The position numbers and the translations under genes are program-made. The notes below the pieces were generated by a model, which made no database searches, had not been told where the DNA came from, and saw nothing but the letters and a program-made list of their open reading frames with translations. From assembly GCA_036245525.1 (NCBI GenBank), contig BTPG01000007.1:162374063-162438062 (forward strand): a stretch of 64,000 nucleotides of DNA. The letters are read 5' to 3'. This DNA is from Semisulcospira habei. Lineage: Eukaryota; Mollusca; Gastropoda; Semisulcospiridae. Below are positions 1 to 14,900 of the stretch, in pieces (position 1 is the stretch's first letter; each line of letters starts with the position of its first letter).

Positions 1-32
1 AATACAAATCATCACGAAGATAAGAAAATGGG

Positions 33-96
33 TCTGGTCTGTGATTTTGGACCTTACGGCTCTTTAGAGCAATAAGGTCCGAAATCACAGACCATC
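33..96. repeat. Foldback element, family A (imperfect hairpin)
   Basis: The left arm carries GGTCTGTGATTTTGGACC and the right arm carries its reverse complement with small differences, around a loop of about 15 nt. The same arm recurs at 512, 1566, 4934, 22851, 23083, 27311, 34851, 49137, 52711, 62785 and 63160. The bases between here and 613 are intronic or 5' flank of the first TMEM45-like gene and hold no gene. Confidence 0.75.
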
Positions 97-252
97 ACAC
101 TTTCCGTGTCGGTGTTATCAGAGACAGGCATAGATAAATTCACGTGTGAAGTGCCGGAATGCGACAAACATAGAGTCATAGTGGTGCGAGTAGTTGTGTC
201 ACCGACTTTACGTAATACAGTGCGATTTGGTGGGTTGATCGACGTTAAACTA

Positions 253-350
253 TAATCAATCAATCAATCAATCAGTCAATCAATCCTTCGGTCGGTCAAC
301 CAGCCAGAAAGTCAGTCAGTCCATCTATCCATCCATCCATCCATCCATCT
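253..350. repeat. Degenerate tetranucleotide repeat
   Basis: Runs of TCAA, then CAGT and CATC units, follow one another without coding potential. Confidence 0.8.
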
Positions 351-511
351 GGTGTATGAATAACACACAACATCAGTCTATAATTACTATATAGTAACTT
401 ACGCACACAAACCTAATACTAAGTACTGCAAACGACCTGTGATCTTCCTCTTGTTATTAAATGCATATAAAATTTGAATCCACCCGCTATTCCGTTGACC
501 TGTTTGTTTTA

Positions 512-575
512 GGTCTGTGTGCTAATCCGCCTGTGATTTTGACATCACGGTCCAAAATCACAGACTTGCACACAC
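512..575. repeat. Foldback element, family A (short, degraded)
   Basis: The arms CTGTGATTTTG and CAAAATCACAG flank a short middle. The element ends 38 nt before the splice acceptor (AG at 612-613) of the first TMEM45 exon. Confidence 0.65.
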
Positions 576-648
576 ACTTCATTAATGTTTTGTTGTTCTG
601 TTTTCTGTTTCAGTCAGACAGGGGGAGATCAGAGGGTGCTAACTGAAG

Positions 649-741
649 ATGGGTTCGTTTTGGGGTCACATCGACGAGGGGCTTTTCTTCATACTGATCG
701 CCGTGTGGTGGACTTTCCACGCCTGCAAGCAGTTCATCCAG
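649..741 (+). CDS. TMEM45: TMEM45 paralogue 1, coding exon 1
   Basis: It encodes residues 1-31 ([11 protein letters not shown] onwards). Acceptor TTTCAG ends at 613 and 35 nt of 5' UTR precede the ATG. Donor GTATGC begins at 742, phase 0. The length of 93 nt equals exon 1 of the second paralogue. Confidence 0.9.
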
Positions 742-3700
742 GTATGCACAGGACTGTATGCAAATGAAGTCTGGTTTGGCAGTTTTTGTGCCAAAGTACA
801 GTTTACAGCACTAAAGTCCTAGGGGCTAAAATTTTAAAGGAAAAGAATAGCATGAGCCTGTGCGTCAATCAACGTCGGCAGGATTGTGGGTGCGTGGGTT
901 GGTGGGTGAGTGGATGATTGGATGGATGGATGTGAGAGTGGACAGGTGGATGGGTGAGTAGATGAATGGATGTGTGGGTGAGTGGACGGGTAGGTGAGTG
1001 GATGGATGGATGAGTTGATGGACGAGTGGATGGACGGATGGATGAATGTGAGAGTGGACAGGTGGATGGGTGAGTAGATGAATGGGTGTGTGTGGACGGG
1101 TAGGTGAGTGGATGGATGGGTGGGTGGGTGAGAGGATGGATGAGTGGATGGACGAGTGGATGGATGGATAGACGAATGGATGGATGTGAGAGTGGACAGG
1201 TGGATGGGTGAGTAGATGAATGGATGTTTGGGTGGGTGGACGGGTAGGTGAGTGGATGGATGGATGGACCGATGGGTGTATGGGTGAATAGACAGGTGGA
1301 TAGATGAATGAATGTATATCTGGATGGATGGACGGAGGAATTTGTAGACGGACGGAAGCATGTACAGATGAATGGGTGGACGGACGTATGGATGGATAAA
1401 ATAATGGTGGATCGACAGACGGATGGCTAGGCGAGTAGATGGGTAGGTCCGATGGATGGGCGGGTTGACGAGTGAAATGACGGATAGATGGATGGGATGG
1501 TTAGATGGGTGGGTGGATGAAACGACTATTTTCAATCGCTACTTCGTTACTTTTAAAAAAAAAAATGTGTGCGGGCTTTTGATTTAGGCCATTACGGCTC
1601 TAGATACGTGAGGACCTAAATCACAGACCACCGCACATTTTGAGTAGTCAGATCCAACCAAAACCACAAACAACACCAAGTCAACACAATGCAACACCCA
1701 GTCAACACAAATCAACACCCAGTCAACAAAAAGCAACACCCAGTAAACAGTATCCAATCCGCGGGTCGAGTTATGCCGGCCGCAGTTGTCCGCGCACGGT
1801 TGTGCGCGGGACAACTGCGGCCGACGTCTGCCCGTTGACATATCATAGTTAAAAATAGAGTATAGTTGTGATTTTGGACCTATCGTACTGCCACCCTGAA
1901 GGAATTTGTTCCAGTTACAAAGACGAATATGCTCCTTTTTCAGTGTGAAAGTAAAGGCCAAGAAATGTGCCCCCGCATCAGCTACACTATCAAATGCAAA
2001 CGAGAGATTCCGGTGGAAATTATCTTCAAGCTGCTCTTCCCTATTGTCGGTAAGAACAAACTGAACATTTTCTTACCGGCAATAATTGTCAACATTATCA
2101 TCATCGTATGTGGTCATACGGCATTAGTGTCTCATCACTCCGGTCATCATCTTCATCGTTGTCATCGTCATCATCGTCGTCGTCATCATCATCATCATCA
2201 TCATCACCATCATCCAGAAGCTAATTAGAGGATTTGAATATTTCAAGTACGAATCCATTACGTGTGTATGCCCCATTGGAAGTAATTGCATTCATCACTG
2301 ACATTAATTTGTAACCAGCTGACCAATCATGGTGTTTGGCACAAATGTAAGCGTGTTACAGTCACATTTATCGCACCTTTGGCAGTTTATACATCACTAT
2401 TATCTTTTGCCATTGGTTCGATATTCCCTTATGCACACTCACCCACGCACGTATCAAAAATCAAGCACGCGTTTGTGTCGTCCACTCAGAAATCGGTATA
2501 CTCGACTATAAAAGGTTAGCAATGTCCTTTCAATGGAGTCTGTAGGTACGAGAGTACTTGTCTCGGCCTATTCTTTGATCAAAAGTTTTGTTTTCAGTAC
2601 AGTGGTATAACTCAGTGATAATAGTTACAACTACTTTTGCTGTTTCACATACATTGTCCAATGTCAAGCTATGTACATGATTATAAGAGTTCAAATGTAG
2701 TGCTTGATACTACTGACGTACTATAGGCAATAACAGCAAGTCTTGCCATCACCGTAGGAAACCCGGCGCTAACCAGAATCAGAGGAAGAAACATGCAGAA
2801 AAACGTGCTGAAAGACTACTTCGCTACTATCTGAAGTCTATCGCCAGGCTAGTGTGTCCTCTCAATATGGCGGCGCGGCAGTCGACGCCGCTCCGGCCTA
2901 GGCAACGCGGGGAACTGACTTCCCGAGCCCTATACGGTTGTCATTTGAATGAAAACTGAGCTACTCGCATTAATGAAAACAGCACAAGACTGGATGGGAA
3001 AACATGTAAGAGACAGAATGAACTAAACTTTCTGTGGAAACACTGAAAACTATACAATAAAGGGATACAGTTGCGCTATCCGGCTGCCGCTGTCCATGTG
3101 AATCTCGCTATCACTTTCCCAAAGTAGTAGTATTAGAAACTTGATGTGTAGTCAGTACTGCCGGTCGATAAACAGGCTATTGCTTCATAGTGTGCGATGT
3201 CAAAGAGACATCTTTACACACAGGGAAAACAAAATGTGTACGGCTACTAGGCCAGAATCAGGCTGAAACATTCATGTGTGCGATGTGGGCACCGTTTTAT
3301 CCCTACAAAAACGTCTCGCGCTCGCGTCATTCAGACGACATTCGACTTAGGAAAATACATAGGAATAAACGAGACCGACCGTGAACAGCAAGAAACGTAG
3401 ACTCACATCAGCCACTGCCTTGCAGGTGCTCACGAGACTCTATGTCTCTTTGAGCTCGCTTGTCTCAATAACTGACGGTAACTAGATGCGTGCGGCCATA
3501 ACACGATCGGCAACCTGTATTAAGTAGACAACGTAAACGGCCATTTCACATAATTATCCGACTTGTTGTCAGATGTTGGTGTTCAGTCGGATGCGGCTGG
3601 CCCGCGAATCAGGAGTCACGTTAACGTAATAATGCGCTTTATCATCCACAAGAATTATTTTAACTTCGCCATGAACATTTGGATAATATAACCGCCATTC

Positions 3701-6700
3701 AGATGTTTGTTGAATTCCATCACAAACACGTTTGATACTTTATCTTCAATCCATTTACACGATTTGGTTCTTGATTTGTTGGATAAACGCAGGTTTACCG
3801 GCTAGTATCTCTGTCAGTTTATTTTTATGGTCACTAATATCTTCTTCGCTCCCTGGAGTAATTGATGATACACAAGATATGTTTTACCGCACCCATTCCA
3901 ACAATGTGATGAGTCGTAACAACGACGTTGGTTTAGCCGCTGCCCTCGGTAAGATGACCCATTTAAACCTGCCAAATTGTATTCTTGTTCGTATGCCTAT
4001 TTTGAAAAAATGTGACACACAGTTACAACACACTTTATTAAAATGTCGGGTTAAAACCCGAAATATCTTAATAAACTGTGTTGTGACTTTCTTTTCTAAG
4101 TGTGTTTTTGTCTTCGTTGGGATGTTTTCATGTTTCCACTACCCGAAAAGCCGAAAGGAGGGGGTGGGGATGCCCGGAGTGGGGGGGGGGGGGACGTAAG
4201 GTAGGGTTGCTTAAAAATTGGCCCTTGAATTTCACAAGAAACTGACCGTGCCCTAATGCTAACTGAACTGGTCAGCTTTGGGGGTCGAGAAGTGTTTGAA
4301 CTAGTGTCTAATACAATGCACTCCCACTTTGGACAATTCCTTAACAAATCACCGCATCCGCAAGAGACACAGATCCTCATGAGCCCTTGCAGTTGCAGGG
4401 GCTTATGAGGATCTCTGCCTCTTGCTTGCACGAACTGATCTAACCTATGTGCACGTCCCTTCCGCTCAAACGACGGAGACCAAACAGCAAACTTGTGGCC
4501 GAGATGCAGCATTTTCAATAACTATTACGGGTAAATCTGAAGACAAATTTCAGCACCATTTGTGTTTGTTGTGCCTTGTCGACACACGTAAGTATGAACT
4601 TCTACAGCGGTTTGCAAAATCATACTTGTTCAGTTTATTCTACGCAGCCTGCTGTCGTGTCGCAATCTATTTTTTAGTGCAGTCGGTGTTACTCGTACAG
4701 CTAGTTTTGAGCGGAATCATTGTCATATTAATTGATATTACGACGACGTGTGCTGAAGTGAATTCTCCTGTGTCTCATTGATCATAGCTAAACCTGTAAG
4801 TCTATGCAGCGTTTCGTAACCATGCCAGAAGTGTTTCTTTGAAAAGTTACGGTAGTACAGGGCTTTAAGTACCGGTGCTATCTAATGCCTGAAGTACAAA
4901 CGTTTCAATATCTTCACAACCGGTGTAAGCGCCCTGGTGTGTGATTTTAGCACTACGACTGGAAGCCGACAGGTTAAAAATCACAGACCAGTACACAACT
5001 GTTTGTACACTGGGTTGGTCACAGTACGGTTAGGCTTTGGCTGGCGGCCGTGCTTGTATTTCTTCCCCATTATTTCTTGACCTCGTGTCAGGAGCTGGGG
5101 AGTGAGGAAGGAGGCTGGGAGGAGAGGGTTTCGTGTGGAGGGGGTGGGTGGAATGAAACGTTCCTTTAGTGCTTAACGTCTTTTGTCCACTGTGAAGGTG
5201 ATTTCAAATACAGGCCCCACTGAAAAAGGGTCTGAACAAATTTTGACCCCAGCTGAGTTCGAACACAGGACCATTCGGCCGAGACTAGTCGAACGTCCGC
5301 TCTATACAGCTCCTCATTAAGTGGTGATGGCGTAAGGTTATCAAGCCGCAGCGGAGACAATGGTAGTTCAAGGGTGGTGCCAGAATAGCTTGGCAAATGG
5401 AGTCGGCGCCAGGCTATTCTGGCAACACCCTTGAACAATTACTGTCGATCTATCGCCTAAACTGGTCTTCAAATGATAGTGAATCTGAATTAGGGAGATT
5501 GCGACCTGAGTGTTAGACTTAAATTCAGTCGACTATAAATAAATACATTGACTTTTCTTTAATGAGCTTGGGGTCAAAAGGTGGCGTGCGCGAAAAAGGC
5601 GAGGCCTCGGGGGCTGGACGCGCGACAGTTCATGGGAACTCAGTGAAAAACGCTCCGCTAAGTATTGTGTGTGCCATTTGTCTGAACACAAGGTTAGGGT
5701 TCTTACACGAGCTAAGTCTCTGACAGACGCACCTAGTCCGATTTACATACTTCATACATAAAGCAGCGTTCGTGGGGCTTCTCATTGTATGCCGCGTTCC
5801 TTACCCTTGTGGTCCGAGCTTGTCAACGTCAAACAGACCTTCTTTAGTACAATGAGGTTGCTTTGTGCCCGACCATGAAAATATCTTGTAAAATTATGTA
5901 TCTACGCAGCTGGGTTTTGCAATGCAAGGTCGAAGTCACACTTTCTTTTTAACGTATCAAACTATGGTAGGCTTGTGAATACACAGGGTTTCACTAACCC
6001 GTCATTCAGTCGTGGGAAATGTTTCACCACCCAGCCGCAACACGGGCACTGAACGGGTTAACAGAAATTCACTGCCGAGCTCTATTTTTAGGCTCGATAC
6101 CTACAGACAGCTGTGTTATATTTATGTCTTTATGTGTGTGTGTGTGTGTCCTTATAGCTCAAAATAAAAACACCGGGAAAAAAAAGGAGGAAGGCTAAAC
6201 GACGAAAGATCATACATAAATTGATCCATTTTGCCTTGTTTTCCAACCCATTACACCCTGAGGCTGCTTTTCTTTTAAAACTTGAAATTTTGAAATTGCT
6301 TCTTATGAAGGCTACATTAAACTAAACTTGGAGATAAATCAACAAGTTTAGTTCCAGGGTAGTGCCAGTGCACATAGCAACTTAAGCTTTTATCACCCTC
6401 CCTACCACTACCCACCCTCGCCCCTCCCGCCCCCCCCTCCCCCTGCCCGTCCCGCCCCCTTTGACACTCACTAATAGTCGTCAACAGTTTCAATTTCAAG
6501 CAGTGCAGTGTATCAGGAGGAAAAGGGGTCAACCCCATTCCAGCACTGGAGCGCACTACAGCAGGAGATGGGTCGACCATGATAACTCAAGGGCAGTGCC
6601 AGATTAGCTTGGCGCCTGTCGGCGCCAAGCTAATCTGGCACTACCCTTAAATTATCATGGTCATATCCTACACTATTTAGGATCTTTGGCCTAACCCACC

Positions 6701-8962
6701 ATACCATTTCCTCCCCTTGTTTTAATCCCCCCCCCCCCCACACTTGTTTTAGCGTGTGTGTCTGCTGATAGGGTGTGTGTGTATGTTTGATATTGTGATG
6801 CTTGTATTTTTGTTGTATATATGTTGTACATAATATGTTATTATTATTATTATTTATGTCACTTGATTCTTTGTTTTATTTAATTATCCTACACCAGTGC
6901 TGCAAAGAAAAATTTCCATATAAAATCTTTTTTATCTGGACAATAAAGTTTTTGAATCTTGAATCTAAACAGTTATCATATATCTTGTCCGACAATAAGC
7001 AGATACTGTTTGGCTGATGTTATTTCGAGTTTGTCGGTAGGTGTCCTCGAAGCGAATTAAACAGTGTATTGTGTCAAGGGAAAGTCGACCAGATTTGTAG
7101 GATTATGTCCCGCCCAAGATATTACAATGCTCCCGCCCCACCCCCACCCCCTGCTCCCAACACACACACCTCCCCTTTTCACCGCTCCCTCCAACTCCCC
7201 ACCACCACCACCCCCCCCCCTCCCCGCCACCACCACACACACATAAGCATACGCACACCTTCGAAGTCAGTGAATTCAAAGCGCACTGTAACGGAGAAAT
7301 CAAATAAATGTGATGGGAAATGACCTTAAACCTGACAAGCAAATAAAGTATTGTTTGCCACCTCTCTCTCTCTCTCTCTCCCCCCCCCCACCCCTCCTCT
7401 CCACCTCTCCAGTTCCTCACACCCACATACGCGACAGAAGTCAGTTGAGCTCAAAGAAACTCAACAAAAGTGACCAGACGACCACAATTGTTTCACACGC
7501 TAAAATCCAAAATACTCGTAAACAAAACAGTCAATACATGACATCCCTCCCCCTCTCACCGTACCGGGGGTGGGGTGGGAGTGAATAATACAACTGACAG
7601 CCGGGATAGTCAATGGCGATACAAATTGACCAAAGAAGGCGGGGGGGGGGGGGACCTTCCCCCCCCCCCCCCACTCACCTCTTTGGTCAACTTGTATCTC
7701 CGTTTACTACTATCCCGGCTGTCGGTTGTATTCAGTATTCACTCTTGCCCCACCCCGCGTAATAAAACAGAAAATTAAGAGTTGAGGTGAACTGACCAGA
7801 AGAAAAGAGAGCAACAAATGGAGGAGGGGTTCGAGTCCTCGTCCCGGTAGCTGGACTCGCAATCGAGCGGGGAAAAAAGACGGACTTGGTCAATAGCATG
7901 TTCAATGTTCTTAAATCAAAGTGGCACAGTTGCTTTGCGACTGAATTGATCAGTGTTTAGGTAGTATTCCATAGGCAATAGACTTCCATGAGTCCCCCAT
8001 AACCTACCCGTCAGGGCCGTCTATTATCACTTAGGTGCCGTGGACCGTTAAACCTGAACTAACCAACCAAATGGAGGAGGGAAGAAAGAAGGAACAGACT
8101 AGCCAGAAGGGATCACTACAATAGAAATGCGAATTCAGTGACTATAACTACAAACACACCCATAGCGAGTACCTACGCAGGCGTGGGATGATCCTTGCCC
8201 CAAATCGGCCGCGTCTGTAACGCGGGTAGTAGAAAATAACATTTTCGTGGCAACAACCTAACAATATGAACAAAATAAGTCATAATTACTTTGTCTGTGC
8301 ACCATCAAATACGAGCACGATAGTTCAAGGGTGGTACAGGAATAGCTTGGAGCTTTCATTGGAACATTTGTGACTTTATCATAACTTTGTTCTATTATAA
8401 ATTAGCAATTACTTCGTCAGTGTGGACATGTGAACACGTATAGCGAGTATGTCCTCATTACCGGCCCTATACTCAGTCATATCACGCCCGCTCTGCGTAT
8501 GATCAGTCGCGTCTACATTGTCGCCTGTTTAGGTCTATTAACGTCAGCACTGTACGTCACATATGACGTATCATGTCGGCTATTAGAAACTTAACTTTAC
8601 GGTCTGTACAACCGGACAAAAAGCGGGCCTCGGCGACTCCAAAACTTGCTTCCCAATCGCCGCCAAGGGACCGCGAGCAGGGGTGGGAGAGGAAGGGTGG
8701 GTGGATGTGCATATACAAGCGTGTTTAAGCCTCCTGCGCCTTCTCATTGATAAGTCAAACGGGAGGGGGTTCAGACTGCTCAAAAAGTAACTTTTGTCAT
8801 AACATTTTTAACAATTTCGGGTCTGCCCCCCCCCCCCCTCCCAGAGATCCGCTTCTGATTTTTAATTATTATTACCGATTTTTCTGTCGGCAATGTGCAT
8901 ACCACTGGACAGATCAGTTACACTCCCCAGGGGCGGGTGGAGGAGAAACATATCTCAGGTCG

Positions 8963-8993
<31 letters not shown>

Positions 8994-11900
8994 GGGGGGG
9001 GGAGGGGTTGGCGGGTTCTGCATTACCATCATGTCTGTGTGTTTGTGTCAGTAGCCGACTGATCCATGGTGAAAATGACACTAGGGAATTTAAATAAAAA
9101 GGGCCAATTCTCAAATTTCTGGAGATTACTATCATTGCAGTCTCTGATGCATAGTTCCCTTCCTTGCTAGGGAATACAAGCTTTGGGAGTCATTTTTTTT
9201 TTTTTTTAATTATCTACTTGATCAATATTTTTACCATGGATCAGTCAGCCACTGACACAATCACACAGAACATAATTTATTTCCATCAAGTTCACATCTC
9301 AGTCACACATTTAATCTACTGATCATACACACATCATAATACTTTCAATATGAAATTTCCTAAAAACACATGCAGGCCAGTCATAGTTTCAAGGAGTTTA
9401 TTTTGCAATTGACGCACATTAGTAAAAGAAAATGAAACAACAGATTTTGCCTGTATGAAGACTGGATAATTAAAACAAAATGTAATTGGTCATACTGACA
9501 CATTATTACATTTCTGATTCCTTTTCCCAAAGGCCACATCTAAAGTAGATACAGATCAGTTCTTGTATTACTATGACACACAACATAATTAAATAATTCA
9601 TGCACAGATGCACCAAAACATTCAACTTCATCAGTGAGCAATTTGAATTTATCCATAATGCAATCAAGAACTATTGATGAATTGACAGAATCAGTGTACA
9701 GGTAATGCCCCCCCCCCCCTCCCCCACATACATATAATATAATATACGATCAGGAAGGCATTCTTACTTTTTACATAGTGAGACTATGGAACACCATTTA
9801 TGTAAAATGAATCCATGAGACTGGACAAAACACTCTCAAACTGCAATTCACATTGAACTCTGAAGTGATCATCCTGTATTTTATATATATCTACAGATAC
9901 TCAGTCTCATAGGAGAAGTTGAAAGCTGCTGATGTAATCACGGTGCAACAAATACTCTGACCTATAAACATATATTACAAGAAAAAAATTGTGTCCAGGA
10001 AAAATAAACTTCTTCTAACATATTTAAAATTAGTCAATACACCACACACTATATCCTGTGGCAATGACAAGTTTGAAATCTACTAGTGAGATTATAAAAA
10101 GTACATTTAAAGAATAACTGAAATTCAATCAGCATTTGTACAATCAATGACATAGTTTTAGAAGATTACACACACATAATTAGTAGCAGACATAATGTTT
10201 ATGATGTGCCAGTAAGATTTTGTAAAATTTCATTCAATTTGCCCTCTTGCAATCTGGGGCAGAGCACAACCAAAATTAAATGCAGGACATTATATGACCT
10301 TATATAGGACAACTCTGCTGGACAGGCACAGATGTAGTCTGTGGTCTGCTACTTGTGTGGACCCCAATCTGACTCAGTCCAGCCCACAGTACACTCCGCC
10401 AGTGGGGCATCCAGTGTAGTGGCAACGTCAAGCCTCGAGCCCACCCATGTAAACCAGCATTATGAATAACAAGAAAGGCAAAACCATTATGGCTCATGTC
10501 TATGACCGATTTACATGTGTGACCTATGTGACAAGGGCTGGCTTCTGCAGCAGCAAATCCAGGTTTTCTGTAAATGTAAGCATTTTTTACACACCTGTCA
10601 ACCCCCTCCCCCCCCGACCTTGACCTTTGTGATGAGTTGACTAAATTAGTATGCATAGGAAGGTCTTATCCTCAGCTATCTTTGTGCCAAATTTGGTTGA
10701 AAATTTTGCAAAAATGTGGATAATACCAACAATTTTATATAAAAAAATGGCATTTTACTCACATTTGCCAGCCTCTTGTGACCCATGACCTTTCCAAGGC
10801 GTCATCTAAATTAGTATGCATAGATAGGTCTTACCGTCAGGTATCTCTGTACCAAATTTGGCTTTGCAATTGTGAATAGTTTTAGAGAAAAAACATCTTT
10901 TGTCAAAATATGGCTATTTTTTACCTATTTTCTGAGCTCTCACGACCCTTGACCTTTCTGAAGGATCAACCAAATTAGTGTGCATGAAAGGTTCTTACCA
11001 TCAGGTATCTCTGTAGCAAGTTCGGGTTTAAAGTTGTGAACAGTATTTAAGGAAAAACATTTTTTGTCCAAATATGGCTATTTTGGACCCATTTCCTGAG
11101 CCCTTGTGACCCTTGACCTTTCTGAGGGGTCATCCAATTTAGTATGCATAGATAGGTCTTACCATCAGTTATCTCTGTAGCAAGTTTGGGCTTGAAGTTG
11201 TGAACAGTATTTGAGAAAATAACATCTTTTGTCAAAATAAAAATGGCTATTTTTTACATAATTCCTGAACCCTTGACCTTTTTCAGGGGTCGTCCAAATT
11301 AGTGTGCATAGATATGTCTTACTATCAGGTATCTCTGTAGCAAGTTTGGGTTTGAAGTTGTGAACAGTATTTGAAAAAAAAAAAAAAAAAAACATCTTTT
11401 GTCAAAATATGACTATTTTTCACCTATTTCATGAGCTCTTGTGACCTTTCTGAGGGATCAACCAAATTAGTATCTATAGAAAGGACTTACAATCAGGTAC
11501 CTTTGTACCAAGTTTGGGGTTGAAGTTGTGAATAGTATATTTATGAAAAAATGAATTTAGTCAAAATATAGCTAATTTTTCCCCTGTGACGTTTGCCTTT
11601 GTGAGAGGTCACTGAAATCGGTATGTTTAGAAAGGTCTTGCCACAAAGTATCCTTGGGCCATGTCTGAAGACTGTGGCTTAAATAGTGTCTGAGAAAATG
11701 CCAATGTTAAAGTTTACCATGGATGACAGCGGACAGTGGACGGATGCCGGATGGACGACCACTGGCCTAAAACATACTCACATTTGCTTCGCATGTGAGC
11801 CAAAAAGAAAGATTTAACTCACTTCATTCAGCTATAACACCAGTGGCAGTAGCCATCGGAGCTGTAATCACTAATCAGCACTCTCCGAGTACAATGTCAC

Positions 11901-14900
11901 TTTGAACCTGCACTCTGACCTTCCATGTCTAAACAACACAGATGCTAATAGACAGACCCCGAAAACCGAAAGTGAGACTACAAATATTAGCAAATCGCAG
12001 TAGCTCGAATCATGCTTCATATTCATGTGTCAGGAAACAAACTGCACTTGTAGAGTTAACAGTGGAAGCTGAAACTGCAGATGTAATTGTGAATAATCTA
12101 TGTCAGCAAGACACATGCTCTCACAGGCCCCTGCTGTTGCAAAGGCTCATGACAATTTATGCCTCCTGCACAGTTGCAGATCTGATGAAATGGCTGAAAG
12201 ACAGTCTTACTCTTAATGAAAAAATTGAAAATGTGAACTTCAGTTTTCTGGCATTTTGAAAAACCTAAAGTCTGCAGTATGGAATCATACATCTCCACAA
12301 TCGTGGTCTGACAAAAGTCTACATCTCCACAATCGCAGTCTTACAAAAGTCTGTTGCCCATCAGCAAGATGGTTCCTGGTTTTCAATAGGCTCTATGTAC
12401 TATTCTGGCACCATCAACGACCGTGGTTGATACATATATCTATCTTTCTGCATGGGTACATCAACTGGTAAATCCTCCAGTCTGTAATTGTGTATGACTG
12501 CAGCCTGTATTCTAAACCCTTAAGGGCTGGGCAGCTTACTTCATAATTGATAGAAATGACAATGAATGTTTGATGAATGCAATTGGGACCTAGAACACAT
12601 GTTGCATGGAATTTTGTTGAAGAATATTGTAACCACACAACAAATTATATCAATAGGTGACATTCTCGTCTATTATTTCACATGAACATACAAGTTTTGT
12701 TTTCTCAGAGAAAATCATCACAAATTCTTGACAATTTATTTTGTGAATCAGGTATTAACCCATCACATCCTAAAGCTGATTTTTTAACATGTGCTTGTCC
12801 TGTGAAGTCTACATTACAAATTAGGTGACAGATCAACCATTTTAGTTCAAGGGTGGTGTCAGAATAGCTTGGTGCGTCAGGCGGCAAGCTATTCTGGCAC
12901 CACCCTTGAACTTTCATAGATTAATTTCAAGCAGTAGTGTTTCAGGTTGAAAAGGGTTAATGCATCATAAATAACCGCATTCACATTTTGAGATGAAAAC
13001 ATACAGTGAGATGTACTATTTTTTTATTTTGGATTTCAAGTTTCATGACAAATACATTTCTTTTCACAGATCATGAGGATGAAACAATGATTGATTGTAC
13101 ATTGCTTAACGTCCCGACAGCAACAAGGCTTTCTCAGGACGTGCCTGCACTGCTTCTGAAAAAAATAAATAAACAGAATATTGAATGTATGTCGCCAGCC
13201 GGTCCAATACGTTAAATAAACCTACGCCATGGGGCCTAAATAAAGCTAAGACCATTTAGCAACACACATCCAATAACAAGAGGTACAGGCAGTGCAGACA
13301 GTTGGGAGAGTTTTAAAAAGGCAAATACAGGTAAATGGACCAAGGGTAGACAGAAACACATGCCCCAGAGTAGAAGGAAAACCCACCCTGTGGGGCTGAC
13401 CAGGGTGACCCTGGGAACTAAAAAGTAGTCAACCCCACCCAAGCCCCCCAGGGCAGACCCGGGTGGGGGAGAGGATGAAACAAATAAAATTACAAGAAAA
13501 TGAAGTACAGTGTACATGTATGCAACTCTAATCGCACATCAAGAGTTTAGAGCATACCCCCCACGCAGGGCTGCCCCCCTATCAAAGCCCTGAAGTTCAA
13601 ATCAGCTCCCGTGTGTAAGCAACAACCAGCAGTCTACTGTACCAGTGTTACCATTTTCATCTCACATCACCAAGTGGACTTCTTTAGTTTGTTAGCCTGG
13701 ATCTCTGCAAGCCGACTCTCCAAATCTGTTGTGTCCTTGCCGTACATGCGATTGTAGTCCATGGCCATTTTTATCTGATGTTCCTCCATGCGCTCAAACA
13801 AAGTGTAGTTTAATTCAATGTCCAAATCATTTTCCTCACGCATATATAGAAAGTATATTAGAAAAACACTTGTGCTCAAAGCAACGCTGATGGGCTGGTA
13901 CCAGGGTGCATCTGTTGTTGGCGCCATCTTGACATTTGCCATGCTAAATGATTGTGCCTTACTGCCTGTGAAGCGTACAGGTCCCTCCTCTCCTGTCTTC
14001 TTCCTATCACTTGTTCTACACGACTGGCTGACAGAAAGTTGCCTTGCCATCACTAAGTGAGTACTGAAATGTAAAAAAAAAAAAATAAAAAAAAAAGGAA
14101 TTGTCAGTCACGGGACTTTCTAAGAATTTAACAATTAGGTGAACATTTACTGGACTTTTTAAGAATTTAACAATAATGTGAACATTATATTGACAATCCC
14201 AGGGTCTGCGAAAGTATGTTTTTGACAGAGGGTAATGTACAACAGTGTTTATAAAAACAAGATGGAATGAACCAGCCAACAAAGTCTCTGGGTGCTTCTG
14301 TTGAATTTTCAAGAACCTGAAAGGTCCAGAGGAGCATGTAATTTCTTATGGCAGGTAAGGTTTTCAAAAACCAAACTTCCAGCACATAACCGGCACAGAA
14401 GCACCCATGTCTATGAGCTTGCGTGCATTTTCACCCTTAGGTGCAATACGCACGATGACACCTGAAATCACAACAAAGAGGCTATATTCTGAACTAAATC
14501 AAATTGTCAGAGAGATGAAGGGCTTTGCGTCAATTCATACTGATACGTGTGCATCAATTCAGGACCATTGTATAACAGCGACGTGTCTTGTGCTTTTACG
14601 TCAACATCTGATTCTTCTCTACAAAACTGTACAAGTCGAGGATTAATTCTTACGTTTTAATTTTTCTGCAATTAAATTATTAATTATATTTTTTTAAGTT
14701 GAAGATGTACACAGCTGCCTAACAAACTCATCTGATGTCTTTCTCCAAAATTTCAAATGAATATAAGGAAAAGTATGCACTCTAATGCGAGTCAACCGAC
14801 TTCCTATAAATTGATGGTTATAATATAATTTAATTCTTCAAGTTCAATGAGACATCTAATTTCAATATGCTTGGGCTACTTGGAGTCGGAGGCTCTCTTA

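Noticed and set aside
834..1535. A 233-codon open frame on minus rich in Ile, His, Pro and Ser
   Set aside because: It is the translation of the GGAT tandem array and has no family features.
3732..4199. A 155-codon open frame on plus
   Set aside because: It runs through family-P repeat sequence and a G run, and shows no domain.
7064..7426. Pro/Thr-rich and Gly-rich frames
   Set aside because: They result from C-rich low-complexity DNA read on both strands.
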